From Collybiopsis luxurians FD-317 M1 (taxonomy: Eukaryota; Basidiomycota; Agaricomycetes; Agaricales; Omphalotaceae): DNA of 64,000 bases. Below, piece by piece: positions 35,125 through 47,952 of the stretch (positions are counted from its first letter, which is position 1; each line of letters begins with the position of its first letter). The DNA lies in assembly GCA_000827265.1 (NCBI GenBank), contig KN834765.1, positions 513,590 to 577,589 on the forward strand, read 5' to 3'. The translations under genes were made by a program, and so were the position numbers. A model generated the notes under the pieces. The model had not been told where the DNA came from. It made no database searches and worked only from the letters and a program-made list of their open reading frames with translations.

Positions 35125-36948
35125 ATGGTCCACTCGCGATTCAATCAACATGAACCCAATCCCAATCCTCATATCAACTTTATCACCGCGTTACCTGCAC
35201 AAGACGGCGAAGATGCTAGACAGTATTTACGCGCTCTAGCTGCACAGGTTCGCCCGGTCATGAAGGCACATGGATTCGAAATCAACAGTTTGGAGGAGTA
35301 TGAATACAATGCAGTGTTTGCTGGGCGAAATTGGAATAACGGAGAGACAGTCGGTATGTTCTACAGTTAAATATATGACCGTATTGCGCCCGCTCATAGT
35401 ATCCAAGAACTGGTTCTGAGACGACCGGGAGGCTCATTTCTCCCTTCCTCATGGGTTTTGAGCACTTTGGCCCATGAACTCGCCCATATCAAGGTACCCA
35501 AATAGATGTATGATTTTCATTCCTAAATTCAATCACAAATCAAGCACATGAATCATGGACCCACTTTTCAAGCACTGTGGCAGAAGCTAAGGAACGAAGT
35601 CCGAAAACTGCAAGATAGGGGATACTACGGAGATGGTACGCGTCGTTGATCTCTCCTTCGAATTTCCTCTCAATACCCTCCAGGTTACTGGTCTGCTGGG
35701 ACAAGACTCGCTGATTCTGCAGTTATTTCCGGCGAGGGACTCGACACAGGCGAATTACCGGAATATATTGTACGTTCCAATTCCTTCAATTCTACCTGAA
35801 ACTCATTCAAACATCGAATTCTAGTGCGGAGGGGCTCAAAATCGGACTCGACCTTCCGGCATACGTCGGCGGAGAGGTCCCCGACGTCCCATAGAACCAT
35901 CCAACAAGACAGGCAGACAGACAGCAAAGCAGCGTAAACCTGGATCTCGAATAACCTCCAAATACGCTTTTCAGGGTGAAGGGACTTCGCTCAATGCGGG
36001 GGATAGTGATTCCCATGGAAAGGGATTCGGGAAACAGGCCGGAAGGTGACTCTGCGGCCATTCAGAAGTGTATGTGTATTCATCCCAATCCTCTATATAG
36101 TAAAAGGGCCCGCGAAGAGCGAGCACTTGCTGCAGAAAGACGTCTACAAGCACTGGCATCTTCCTGTAAGCTCTTTACCTTATTACCTCCTTTCATTGAC
36201 CTACAAGACTCATTCAGCCACGGCGCCTGTCGAAAGCGACGAAGAAGAAAACTTTTCGGAAGGTGAAATCATCACAGAAACAGACGACGACCGACGAAAA
36301 GCTCTCCTCGCAGCCGAAGGCGACAAGGACCTCAAAAATCTAAATCTTCAAAGTAGCACATCCTGGAAGAGCTTTCAGAACGATTTCGTTTTCACTGGAC
36401 AGGGTCGTGCAGGTGTTATCCCGGCCGCTATTGACATTTCTTCTGATTCGGAAGAAGAGTCATCTGAGGCCACTAGCACAGGAAAAGGAAAGCGGAAAGC
36501 TGATGTCTTGGAGCAGCAGCCGAAGGGTGATTCGCTTTCCGGTCTTTACTTACTAAACAAATGCTCCATAACTAACGTTTCTGAAAGTAGCCAAGAAGAC
36601 AAAATCAAGCCTCGTAGACTCTGAGATTGCTTTTCGAAAGAAGGAGGCATTGGGAATGGCCCCGGTCAGAGGTAAAGGTCATACAATCGGCGGAAGCACT
36701 GCAGGTCGAGCAGCGGCCGTCGACGCTGTGCCATCTCAGAAGGGCCGTGAAGGATACGGCGAGGATCTAGACAAGCACGCGAAACGAGATATCGAATCTA
36801 CTTGGTCATGCCTCGTTTGCACACTGTATGTCTTTTGATTTGACAACGTCGGTTCTCACAGTGACTCCTTCGCAGAGAAAACGAACCACTGCATCTCGCT
36901 TGCGCAGCATGTGGAACAGAGCGAAGCCAAAGGTTATTAAGCAGTTAA
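35125..36948 (+). CDS. wss1: Wss1/SprT-like DNA-protein crosslink protease (WLM domain)
   Basis: The start is at 35125 (MVHSRFNQHEPNPNPHINF) and the stop at 36946-36948, with about eight introns. The WLM metalloprotease domain has NWNNGETVELVLRR then the zinc motif in LAHELAHIKHMNHGPTFQ (HExxH plus a downstream His). GLKIGLDLPAYVGGE follows. An acidic middle includes a likely SUMO-interacting motif (AIDISSDSEEESSE). At the C-terminus a RanBP2-type zinc finger is formed across an intron: STWSCLVCTL then CAACGTERSQ. Wss1 cleaves proteins crosslinked to DNA, with Cdc48 and SUMO; the nuclear role is inferred from the family. Protein length is about 420 residues. Confidence 0.88.
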
Positions 36949-37273
36949 ATTTGCACATCGAACTTAATTCTCAGAAATTGGGGTATCATCAACAATTCAA
37001 ATGAATAGCTCATAAGTGTTCACGGTATAGAGAAACAACATGCCTTTAGTGAGTGTGTACTACAAGAGTGAATAATACATCCGGGAAGATAGAAGAAGGT
37101 AACGACCGAAGCGAAGAAGGGATAATAGCAAGGTTAATAGAACAGAACAGACATGAAAGAAAGAGAAAACGAAAAAGAAGACTAAGGGTAGTTCAAGGTG
37201 ATACATATCATATAAGAGATGAGAATACGAAATAATAGAACGAATGCTGCGCTTCGATAATCCATGTTTTGAT

Positions 37274-40060
37274 TCACCGTTTCGCAAAAACTTTCTTCAG
37301 TAGACCCAGCACCTTCGGAACGTTTAGCTGAACGTATTCCAAATCCAGGAGATGTTTGTTGTCCTTTTGCTATGGGAACAGTTAGAATACAGTTCAAGCG
37401 CGCAGATATTAGTCTAACCAACCTTTTCCAATAGATCGTCTATCTTGAGATCCATCTCAAGAATGGCCCTCTCTCGGCCTTTGTAATGCAATGCGATGAT
37501 AAAGGTACCAGGTGTAGGGGATGTAATGTTGAAGTAAATGTTTGGACGACTGCGAAGTGAATGTTTAGAAAAGTTGGGGGAAGAAATGGCATCGAGACAT
37601 ACCGATTATCCGGAACATTGCTCTCTACGATGATACCCTCCTTTTCAAGTTGGGCATGAGTGAATCTGTATGGACCTAGGACCACAGATTTGGCAGGTTT
37701 CTTCTCTTTGCCACCGACTGTCACAACACCCACGCCCGTAGTACTTCCCTTGTCTTTCGACGCGGTGAGCCGTACATTTTGGAGATAGGCCTTGTATTGC
37801 TCCAACTGTGACCTGAGATAATTGTTGTGGTCGCCGATGGTCTTGTACACTGCTTCGAGAGATTTGGTCTCCAAAACGACTTTTTCCCGGAGGTTACCGA
37901 GATGAACGAGTTCCGCAGCGACTTCTTCCTGCATCAACTTGTATCCGTCGGCTTCGTCGATAATCTTCAGCTCCTCCAGCTCTCGAAGCATTTCCTTGAC
38001 CTTGATACCCTTACGAACAAGAGTAGCGTCCTTCGTTGTCGCCGCTCGCTCAGCGATGAGGGCAAGATTGTACGGCCGTTTCTCCGCGACACCGGGTATG
38101 GAACGGATCAGCTGAACAAAGATCGATTTGGTCTCCATGTACAGCATGTCGCTGGAAGACACAGAGTCCATCAGAGCGCTCTGTATATCTTGCACAGGAG
38201 TTTCCCAGCGGCTGTAAAGGTTGAGCTCGATGGTCCGATTTTCCTTACGCGGGACTTGCGCTGGGGCTGGCCCAAGCTCGTCTGTTAGTATGCGCAGGTG
38301 GGTTTTATCGTTCGGGGACTAAAAAGCCTTGGTAAGATATACAGTCGCATAAGAAAAAGGGTGAAGCGAACCAAGGTTTCTATATGCTGCAAGATCAGCG
38401 AGTGAGTATTGTACAGCTCATTCATGGTAATGTGAATCATCAAATCCTTCTTCGAAAGTGCCATGTATTGGTCCATCTACAGGAGGTTAAGCATACGGTA
38501 AGCGGTGAGGACCGAGATTGACCTACTTCAAGAGTATCGTAAAAATCTCCAACTTCACATAAATTATTGAGGAACTGATTGATGCGAGCCTTGTTGTTCT
38601 CCACAAAGGGATTCAGTGTCATCATGTAGGCTTCCTTTGCATACGAAGGTTTGTTGGCAAGGTTCTGCAACATCTTGGCAATCTATCTACACGTGAGAAA
38701 TGGTGGTGTGGAGTGCGCGAGTACGGACTTACCAGTGTCAAAGTCCTTCGAGGATGCTTCGCTGGGACGCCCTCTACCAGCATGTAGGCTTGAGGAGTGA
38801 CGATGGCAGGATTGATGAAACGGAGGAAGAAAAATCCTCCTATGAGTGAGCAGATGGCATAGTCCGTCGCTTCAGGATATTTGCGCTGAATAAAAAAGCA
38901 TGAGAAAATAGCTAAGCGGCGAGGAAAAAAGAAACGCACTCGTGTCAAACTTCGAATCTGTTTGCAGATCCATCGAATACCATATGGGACGCTTTCCATG
39001 CTCTCAATTATCGTCACCAAAAAACTGTTCGCAATTTCCATCAACATGGTAAGTCGTGGAGCAATAATTGCCTGAACGTCGAGATTTTCGGCGGCAACTT
39101 CTGGTGCAACACCTCTGGGGAGGTTCGGTGGAAGTGAGCCGGTCTCTTCCTCAATTTGATTGATCATTTGTTCATACACCTAGAGCCAAGAATGAGCCCG
39201 AAACTCGACAGGGATGTGCGAGTAACTTGCCTTGACGGGGTTTATCTCCAAATTGAGATCCTTGTGTTCTATCAAGCTGTTAATACGCTCGGCAAGAACG
39301 CTTTTCAGATAACTTTGGCCAGGACCACGGCGAGTGTAGGTAGTCATCATTCGGGAAACAGGGGTGTTGGCGCGGAGTAAAGACCCAAACTCGGTGGCCG
39401 TCTCAAATTGAGCTGAAAGCACAGATTGGAACATGGTCAGAAGTAGATGCTCCTCGCGACTCTCATATTGGTTTCCGTAGAGCGTAAACATGACGGTTTG
39501 TAAGAGAGTGTCGATTTCAGATAGACTGACGAGACGACATAGAGCAGCAATATGACGTGGTTCGGATTGGAGAAGGAAGAAAAGATTAGAGTATTGCTGT
39601 AGCTTGCGGTCGTCAGGATATTGGCCTTCTGTTGGGTCGACTTCTTCCAATGTTCGCTCGACCTCACGTTGCTGTGCACCAACATTAAAAAAAAATCCGC
39701 AACACAGAACTGAGTACTCACTTCGTCCAAAGCCATCCGGTTCTGAATCAAAAGAGCGATACGCGAGTCCAGATAACGAACATCTCGTTCCAAAACGAAG
39801 TTCTTTTTGGATTGAGCAGAGATTTTCCCTTTGAGATCACGGAGACGCTTTTGAGCTGTAAAAGAACAAGATATAAGGCATCAAGATGTATTATATCTGT
39901 CGCAAACCATCGTACCTCTAGCCAAGTCATCTTCGACTTCCACATCATTCTCCGCTGCCATACTAAATAGAGCCGTCACACTATACCGGTTGGTATTCCG
40001 GTTTGTGAGACGGCGACCAGAAATACTGCCGGGAGATGAGGGCTGATCAGTGTAAGACAT
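37274..40060 (-). CDS. gap1: Ras GTPase-activating protein with RasGAP C-terminal (RGC) domain
   Basis: The start is at 40060 ([18 protein letters not shown]) and the stop at 37274-37276, with nine or ten introns. After a coiled-coil N-terminus ([20 protein letters not shown]) comes the GAP domain, with [32 protein letters not shown] and ARRTL-like residues. The RGC (IQGAP-type) region follows: [22 protein letters not shown] helix, [15 protein letters not shown]. It ends LLKKVFAKR. The arginine finger should lie in the [11 protein letters not shown] segment. No calponin or IQ motifs precede it, so this is the fungal Gap1/Sar1 type, not a full IQGAP. It would switch off Ras at the membrane, controlling morphology and mating. 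It is divergent from palA (345-base shared promoter). Confidence 0.92.
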
Positions 40061-40405
40061 GATGGTCGTTTAACAAAAGAAAATGGCGAGATTAAAAGTA
40101 GGACGTGAAAGTTAAGAGACAGGCAGCTGAGCTTGGAAATGGAGGATTGAGTTGGGCAAGTAAATGAACCCCCGCGCTTGCAGCCTGGCAACAGCGATAA
40201 CGGATTGGATAGATGGGAGTGGTGGGAAGGATAAATGGGTATAGGCGGTGAGTGAGTTGAAGTTGAGAGTGAGAGAGGAATTGAGACCAACGGTGGCTGT
40301 GCTGCTTGTCCAAGCGGAGCAGAGCAGTCACGGGATTGCTGTAGATCACGTGATATAATTAGCTTGAGCTGCATTCCACTCCATCTTGACCACTTTCCAA
40401 ATCAA

Positions 40406-43384
40406 ATGGCAAATCTCCTTGCAGTTCCCTTCAAAAAGACCTATAATATCGATATTGCAACCGCCGCACGTAATTATCTCTCAGAACACGGCGACACTCA
40501 CCCAGACGCCGTCAAATTCGACATCAAGCAATGGCATGAAATGAGGCAAAAGATCGTAACCCTAGAGCCCCATGCAAACCGAATCAGTGACATTTTGAGG
40601 TACACATTGTTCCTCTGCTCCTGGTTGATTCCGTTCAAAAATCATGATTCTGTAGCTATCATGCTCAGCTAGTATCAATCCTCACAAAGTTCCCTGTCGA
40701 TGTAAGTCTGCACTCATCTCGAGTCAAAAAAGCACGGTCCTCCATTCAGATTCCCGTAGATCCAATTAGAAATCTCATATGCACCGGTGTTCTCTCCTTC
40801 CGCAGTTCCAATCACGCTCCCCAATCTCGTCTTCGAGAGAGCTGCCCTATTATTCAATCTGGGCTCATTGTACTCGCAACTTGCAGCCCTGGAGGATCGT
40901 TCTAATATCGAAGGAATTAAGCGTGCCGCAGCGTATTTTCAGGTAAAAATGACGTCCTTGTCCATCTCTGTTCAACTGATTATCCATTAGAATGTCTCGG
41001 GCACCTTTCAATATTTACGACTAACTGTTCTTCCCACCTTTTCAATTCCTCCCGGTGACGACGAAGAAACGCCGGCCGATCTCTCATCGCCATTCATCCT
41101 CGCTATAGAATATCTGGCCTTGGCACAAGCGCAGGAATGCTTTTGGCAAAAGGCTAAACTCGGTCAGTTTATCATTCTTTCAATTTATCTTGAATCCTGA
41201 GAGGGCCACCAAGCATAGACAACTATAAGAACGGCTTGGTTGCCAAGCTCGCGGCAGCTGTAAGTCTGTTGGAAAGCACTGAATGGTACATACCATGCTA
41301 ATCAATTCAAAGACCATGGATCTATACAAAAAGGCGCTCACCACAATTTTAGAAGCTACACCTCCTATCAAACACATATTTTCTTCGGTAGGTAGCTCTC
41401 AACTTGCAGAGAAGGTCTTAATGTCAAAACTGAATAGGATTGGTTAGCCCACATCGAAGCCAAGCGATGCCATTTTGAAGCTGTTGCATATTACCGCAAA
41501 AGTCGAGAGGAGCTAGAACAGAGCAGGTAGTCATGCTCGTCCTTCCTGACATTTGTTTCTAATCAGCTTTCACTGTTTAGATATGGCCTTGAAATAGCGC
41601 ACTTGACTTTGGCTTTGTCTGCAGTTCAGAAAGGGTACGATGTCGCGCGCAAAGGAAGGGTCTCACCAGCCGTTTTGAATGATATTCAGGTGAGGCATTT
41701 CACAACTCGCAGTTCTCAGTATTTGATCTATTTTACTCCAGTCGTTCCTGGAGATGGCCAAAAAGGAAACAGCCAGGGCAGAGCGCGACAACGACCTGAT
41801 CTATCACCATGATGTACCCCCTACGTCCTCACTGCCTGTGATTCAACAAGCCTTGGTCGCTCAACCCGCAACACCCAAAGGATTAGTAAATCCAAGTCTA
41901 GTAGTCCCTGCTAACAATATGCTCTTCTCTGGTTTAATGGGATGGGGCACCCGGGAGGCTATCAGTAAGTGCCACAAATACCTAGTCCAATCGCTGAAGC
42001 TGACCCCCATAGATATATATAACGATCGGAAAAAAAATCTCATCGAAGAACAATTAGTTCATTCCGCGAAAGAATCGAGACATGCAGCCGAAGGGTGGGT
42101 GTAGCAGAGTCGTTGCACTCCATCTATTGATTGACTTTTCGTTCAGAATCTTACACTCTTTGAACCTGCCCGCGTCACTTGAAGCGCTCGACCGTCCTGT
42201 AGGGCTTCCACCGAGTTTCCTCAAGAAGGCAGAAGAAGTCCGTTTGGAAAATGGCCCGGTCAAGATTGAAGCTGCTATCGAGGATCTTTATCGACTTTCC
42301 CGCCAAAATTCCAAACTGCTAAACGAGGTGCGCGCAACGGCTGAAAAACCCTAGATATGATTTAACGCGATCACAGGCAATGGATATCCTTGATCATGAA
42401 GCTTCCGAAGATGAATCGGCTCGTGAAAGCATGTCTTTGGATAGGCCTCCTTCCCACGAAGCAAATGCCCATCTAGCGGAGAAAGAACGGCGTTACCGAG
42501 CAATTTTGAATCAGGCCGCATCCAGTGATGAAACCATTCGTGTCAAATGGGATCAATGGGAAAGGAATATCACGGAGTTGACTTGGGACGAAGTGCGTAC
42601 GAATCTTTCGCTCAAGAGATATTTTCAACTTACTCGGAGAGTAACAGGCTGACCTTGAAGCTTCTGTCCCCTCCTCTACCAAACAAGCTCGGTCGGGTGA
42701 AACAGAAACACGTGCTCGCAATCTCCGGAAACTTTTGGAAACTTTGAATGAAATTCAAGAGGATCGGGAGAATTTCATTAGGCGCGCACAAGCACTTGCT
42801 GACGCTGATGATATTCAATCACGGATTCTGAAGGCCGCGGCAGGTTTTGAACGTCTTGCAGAAACGCATCCCGCCATGTTCGAAGATGTCTCCAATGATG
42901 AGCTCGCGAAATACGACAAGTTTATTCAATGGATGAGGAATTTGGAATCTAAGCAAGAGGAGGTCCTTAGCTCCATTAAGGTGCGTAACGGGCGGTTTAT
43001 CAGTAATGGTCAAACTTAACGCCCCTCCCTAGAGTGAAAATGAGTTGTTCTTGCAGTCCAGAAAGGACTCTGAAGCCGTGAAAGCGCGAGAACAAGCTCT
43101 TCAATCACTCGATCTCTCATACCACAAATACAAGGAGATAATTCAAAATCTCGAAGAGGGTATAAATGTACGCGATGCAATAATGCTCGACGCTAGCTTC
43201 AGGTTGACCGTTTATGTAGTTTTACAACGACTTGATCGCAATCCTTTTGCAATTCAAGGACGCTTGTCGACAATGGAGTAACGAAAGACAACACGAGATC
43301 CAGTACGTCCCTCTCGCATATTTTCTGGATAGCCTCTTGCTCAATTTCTCCGAAGTTCCTTATCTCGTTCGATGCGATCGTTAA
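40406..43384 (+). CDS. palA: pH-response regulator PalA/Rim20 (BRO1 domain, ALIX-like)
   Basis: The start at 40406 gives MANLLAVPFKKTYNIDIATA, the PalA-type beginning. About 13 introns interrupt it. The BRO1 domain covers the first 390 residues or so (FERAALLFNLGSLYSQLAA, AYYRKSREELEQSRYGLEIA). The coiled-coil V domain follows, with LHSLNLPASLEALDRPVGLP, DWERNITEL-like stretches and LLETLNEIQEDRENFI. It ends KDACRQWSNERQHEIQ and a short tail. There is no Pro-rich Doa4-binding tail as in Bro1. PalA binds YPXL motifs of PacC/Rim101 and ESCRT-III Snf7 to drive alkaline pH signalling. The last exon after the 43169 donor could use a further intron near its end, so the final 20 residues are uncertain. 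Confidence 0.92.
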
Positions 43385-43618
43385 CCGTAGGTGACGAGCA
43401 CCATCCAGAACAAAATGGACTGCGTTCATCTCGACCTTTGGTATAGATAAGTTGGACAACATTTTGCAAAGAATACATATATGTATACTACCTTGATTTG
43501 CACATAAATAATCCATGAGTTGTACCACGGCGCTGACAGGGCGCTTGTTTGTGAATGCATGTGATTCTTGGATCGGGTACAGTGCTTCGGAACAGCCTGA
43601 GGATGCGATACGACCACT

Positions 43619-44953
43619 ATGGCCACCTCAACTAGTCCCTTTGCAGACCCCGAAGATGCTCCAGTTGTTGCAGAGGCGAAGAAGGAAGTTCTTGAGACCG
43701 AGTACTCATATACCGAGGTGCGTGCTACTTGGGTCGTCCGTTCAACCTTGCTCATTTTCCGAAAGCGCGACGTAATCCTGTATAACTTAGGAATTGGCGC
43801 TACGGAGACCCAGCTTCAATGGGCATATGAAGGCCACGAAGACTTTTCCCCCTTGCCTACCTTTGGAGTCATTCCTCAGTTCTCTGCAAGCAGTTCGTTA
43901 TCCTTGGACTGGCTACCAAACTTCAACCCGGTACATATATATTCCTGTCTGAATCCTTCCTCTATTAAACAATCAACGTAGACCAAATTGCTTCACGGAG
44001 AACAATATCTGAGTATCAAAGCACCTATTCCTACCAGCGGCGATTTAGTCAACTCTGCTAGGTGTGCTCTATCGTTACTTGGTCCGTCTTTGATCTCACG
44101 TCAAAAAGGGTTTTGGAAGCATTGGACAAAGGAAAGGCGGCAGCAGTTACTGTGATCGTGGAAACGCGCGACAAGCATAGCGGACAACTTGTATTCGAAA
44201 ATCAGCAAACTGTCTTCATTCGTGGTTCGGGAGGATTTGGTGGAAAACGGTCGGGAAGCGGTCCGTAATAAACTCTACATTACTCGTAATTCATCTCATC
44301 CCTTGTATCTGCATTCAGACCGCGGTCCCGCTTCAGCTGTCAACGACCCTCCGAAAAGAGCTCCTGACGCGACCTGTGAAGAGAAAACTCACACATCTCA
44401 AGCAGCCTTGTACAGGTACGCCCAAACCGACTCTCAGAGCACACTTAACTTACATACCGGCCAAAAGGTTGAGCGGAGATTACAACCCTCTTCATGTATG
44501 TTCTCTGATTTTCACGGTAAGGCATTTCTTTACGTGCGACTGATCTTAGATACTCCCGGACTTTGCTGCCATCGGGGGCTTTGATAAACCCATTCTCCAT
44601 GGTTTATGCTCGATGGGTATCGCGGGAAAACATGTTTTGCAAACATTCGGCTTTTTTCGCGATATCAAGGTTCGGTGAGCGTCAAAATTCCTATTGTTGC
44701 TGGCCGAACTAAGGTGACTGACTCACGAAACATAAATCAGATTTGCCGGAGTCGTTTTTCCAGGAGAGACACTTGTCACCGAAATGTGGAAGGAGGGTCT
44801 CAAAGTGATCTTCAGTGAGTACCTGGCATCTCCTTGGCATTTTTGTTACTTTGAACATTACTTTCAGCTACTAAGGTCAAGGAACGGAACGCCGTAGTGC
44901 TTGCAGCAGCAGCAGCAACATTGATTGACGAATCCGTGAAAGCCAAGCTTTGA
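43619..44953 (+). CDS. Peroxisomal enoyl-CoA hydratase 2 (MaoC/hot-dog), stand-alone
   Basis: The start is at 43619 ([17 protein letters not shown]) and the stop at 44951-44953, with about seven introns. An N-terminal hot-dog domain ([24 protein letters not shown]) is followed by the C-terminal hydratase-2 domain with the catalytic motif [18 protein letters not shown] (Asp and His). [17 protein letters not shown] comes next. The C-terminus is VKAKL, and AKL is a type 1 peroxisomal targeting signal. It hydrates trans-2-enoyl-CoA to (R)-3-hydroxyacyl-CoA in fungal peroxisomal beta-oxidation. The dehydrogenase domains usually fused in fungal Fox2 are absent, so it is like plant ECH2. Confidence 0.9.
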
Positions 44954-45187
44954 TAGGGGCCCAAAACCTTTACGATTTTAAATTATGGCACTGTTGTACA
45001 ATCAAATAGATGCGTATGTATTCTATCGGAAAGTAATTCATAAAAATGTTAGATTATCGAAAAGAAATTGTTTAATGTTCCAAATATTGACAAATCGAAG
45101 AGCTGCCATTAAGAAATTCTCCAGTAAAGAATGCCCAAAGGGTATCGATAAATCAAGTACAATGCAGGACGCTCGAAGGATCAGAAC

Positions 45188-47617
45188 CTAAACGATGATT
45201 TCAGCCGCTGCACTTGTTTCAGGAACGGAATACAAACCAGGGTAGTACCAAAACGTTACGCAAAGAATGATGTATAAGCCTATAAAGGCGTCAGTGTCAA
45301 AAATTCTATAGTCTCTGATCGACTTACTCATCAGAATCATGCCCTCCAGCCAATTTGATTTGCCATCTTGCACGCAATAATTGACAGTTAAAACTAGGGC
45401 GGAGTGAAAATCATTACAGGTCAGCTACAACAGCGCGCATACCTGCAAGGAACAAAGTGATAGACTCGTATGGATCGAACAACAAAGTCATTGGTTTGCC
45501 CAAAATCCACCCCAGTGTAACGATGAGCCTATATGTAGGATGTTGGACACGGCATTCCTCCAAACATAGACGCGTGACTTACGGGATGACAAATAAAGCA
45601 ATTTGCTGCGGAGAAATAAATCTTTACAGAACTACAAATAATGGATCAAAGCACTCACGATACTAGATCCAACGGCAACCCCCAGACTGAGGGTTAGCTT
45701 GTCCTTGACAGAGACAGTTACAGCCGTGACATGCTCAGCGGCATTGCCTAAACTCCCATAAGCAAACCAAAAAAAAAAGATCACTGTGACAATGAATCGC
45801 AACTTGCCTACAATCGGCAACAAGATTATTCCCACAAATTCCTCTGAAATTTTTCCTGTTGATGTTAAACCATCTATAGAATCAACTAGCCATTCTGCAG
45901 TAACAGCTACAAGCTGTAGAAATGATGAGATTGCTTGCAAGGAGTTAGTGGATGAAAACGCATACGCACGACTGTGACTATAACCAGTAATACGATGGTG
46001 GTGAACAGACTCATTTGAGGGGATTCTTCTTCCTCCTCCTCCGGTTTTTCCACAGTAGCTTGGTTTTGCTCGAGGTCTGCATTTGCAGTAGGATCCGTGT
46101 CCTTTTTCTTGGCATAGGGCGTTGATTGGATAGCAGTTTCGTCAGAATATAGAGTCGCATGAGAGTAGAGTTGGAAGAACAGATAAGAGAAGTAGACTGG
46201 ATCATAATCTTGATCAGTGGACTGTCATCTGGGAAGCAAGATCATACTGAAAAGAAGAATTATTGCGACCTATCACAAAGTCAATCAGGAGGGATTGCAG
46301 TAATATAATGACAAACCGACGTACCCCGTGGCTAACTTTCAAGATATCTTGGCCTTCATCGGCGTCCGCATTATCTGCTGAGGTGTTGACATTGAAGTGA
46401 AACGCTGCTGGCAACAGCACAGCAATGACGCTCAAAGTCAGCAGCGAGGAATTCAACTGAGTTGCCACTGGAGAGCGCGGTCAGGCTGGTGAATTACTGC
46501 AGCCTTTGAACCTACCTGCGCCGAAGCCTTGTTCGGAAAATCGAAGCCCCCCTGCGAAAAAGCACATTCCGAGGACAAGAACTGAAATGGTGAAAGCTCA
46601 ACAGTAGTCGGAGGAACACCTAACAAATATCCTTACGAAGGTTACTGAGGATGGAGCCAATCACTAAAAAAAGGAACAGATCGTCAGCTACGCGCATGAT
46701 GAGGCAAGGTGAGAGAAATCCCTTACATGATGATTGAACAATATGTAATTTGCACTGAATCAAGGCGATTATCTGTTCTTAAAAGTGAGAGGGCGATCAT
46801 TCGATAAAGGCATGACATACTGCAACTATGAGTTCCACGCTAGATATCAGTAATAAACTGAGTTAGACCGCTCAAGTAATGGAAGTATGTCTCACGCATT
46901 CCCCTATGTCATGAGTGATTAGAAACATTCAAACTGACGTGGAGAATGAGTCAAACCAGTGTAGCATTGAGTAAACCTGCCAAAGTCTGCCCAACCCGCA
47001 TCGAAAGCTCGTCGGTCGCGAAGGCGAGTAGCTATGATGAGCAACTTAGATGAACTGTAGCAATCTTAGGCCGATGAATGTACCTTGGCAAGGGGTATAA
47101 TGGCTAAGAACGAGAAAACAAAAACGAGAGTGTGTTGATCTTTCAACGCAAAGTTCAACGCCCACTGAGAGGCGATTTAGAACCCAAAATTGAACAAATG
47201 ACGGACATCGTACAGAAACCGGTATGCAAACCAGGAGCAAATTTAACCCTGTTCAATTACCTGTTAATTCAACTTTTTTGACGAAAACGGCGGACACATA
47301 CAAGAAGCCAGCATTATAGATCTCAGGCTTTGCCAAAAAGTAGGCGGGGCGCCCACATTCTTAGGGGGTTTGAGAAGGCTTGTTTTCACTCGCTGGAAAG
47401 TGAACGATGGTCGAGAAGAAGTTCGATTCATGCTGTTTCCACTGCCCCTTCTCATCGTCATTTGGTTTGAATTTTCGTTTGTTACATCGCGGTATGCAAC
47501 AGAGTTGTTTTGAACCAACGGCTGTCTTGACTCTGTGGATTCTTCAACTAAATATGTGGAAAAAGGTACTCAAAAAGTCAGTTTTGGGACGGTGATACAG
47601 CACTCACCCTCACTCAT
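45188..47617 (-). CDS. vcx1: Vacuolar H+/Ca2+ antiporter, CAX family (Vcx1-like)
   Basis: The start is at 47617: a tiny first exon (ATG AGT GAG G) joins VEESTESRQPLVQNN. The stop is at 45188-45190, with more than ten introns, the highest density in the window. The cytosolic N-terminus is Ser/Arg-rich. Eleven helices follow, carrying the two CAX alpha-repeats: GLLNATLGNIVELIVAVFAL in c-1 and LPIVGNAAEHVTAVTVSVKD in c-2. An acidic loop (KPEEEEEESP, about 46020-46060) separates the halves, and GVAVGSSIQIALFVIP follows. The protein exchanges vacuolar H+ for cytosolic Ca2+. It is unrelated in subfamily to the exchanger at 23326-25979. Confidence 0.92.
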
Positions 47618-47952
47618 GAACGTTGAACGTGAAGAAGGTAACAGTTGTGGGGCGTGCGGCGAATGCCAAGAGATTTCAGACGTCACGCCGTTCCCATCAG
47701 GCGAAATCTCCTGAAAAGGAAGTTAGCCGCAGTTAAGTAGCTCTTATTGAAGTTGGAACACCTTCTATGATTCAGGGGACTTCGAATGGATTTAGATTTC
47801 ACTGCCCCCGGTTTACCACTTCACAATTCTCGAATTCTATATGGATGATGGCAATGATATATTAATTCCTATATAGTAGCAAGCAATAAAGATATGTACG
47901 AGCTTTTTATGTCTACCCTGTTGGAAGTTTTCTCGAGCCATACGAGGACAGC

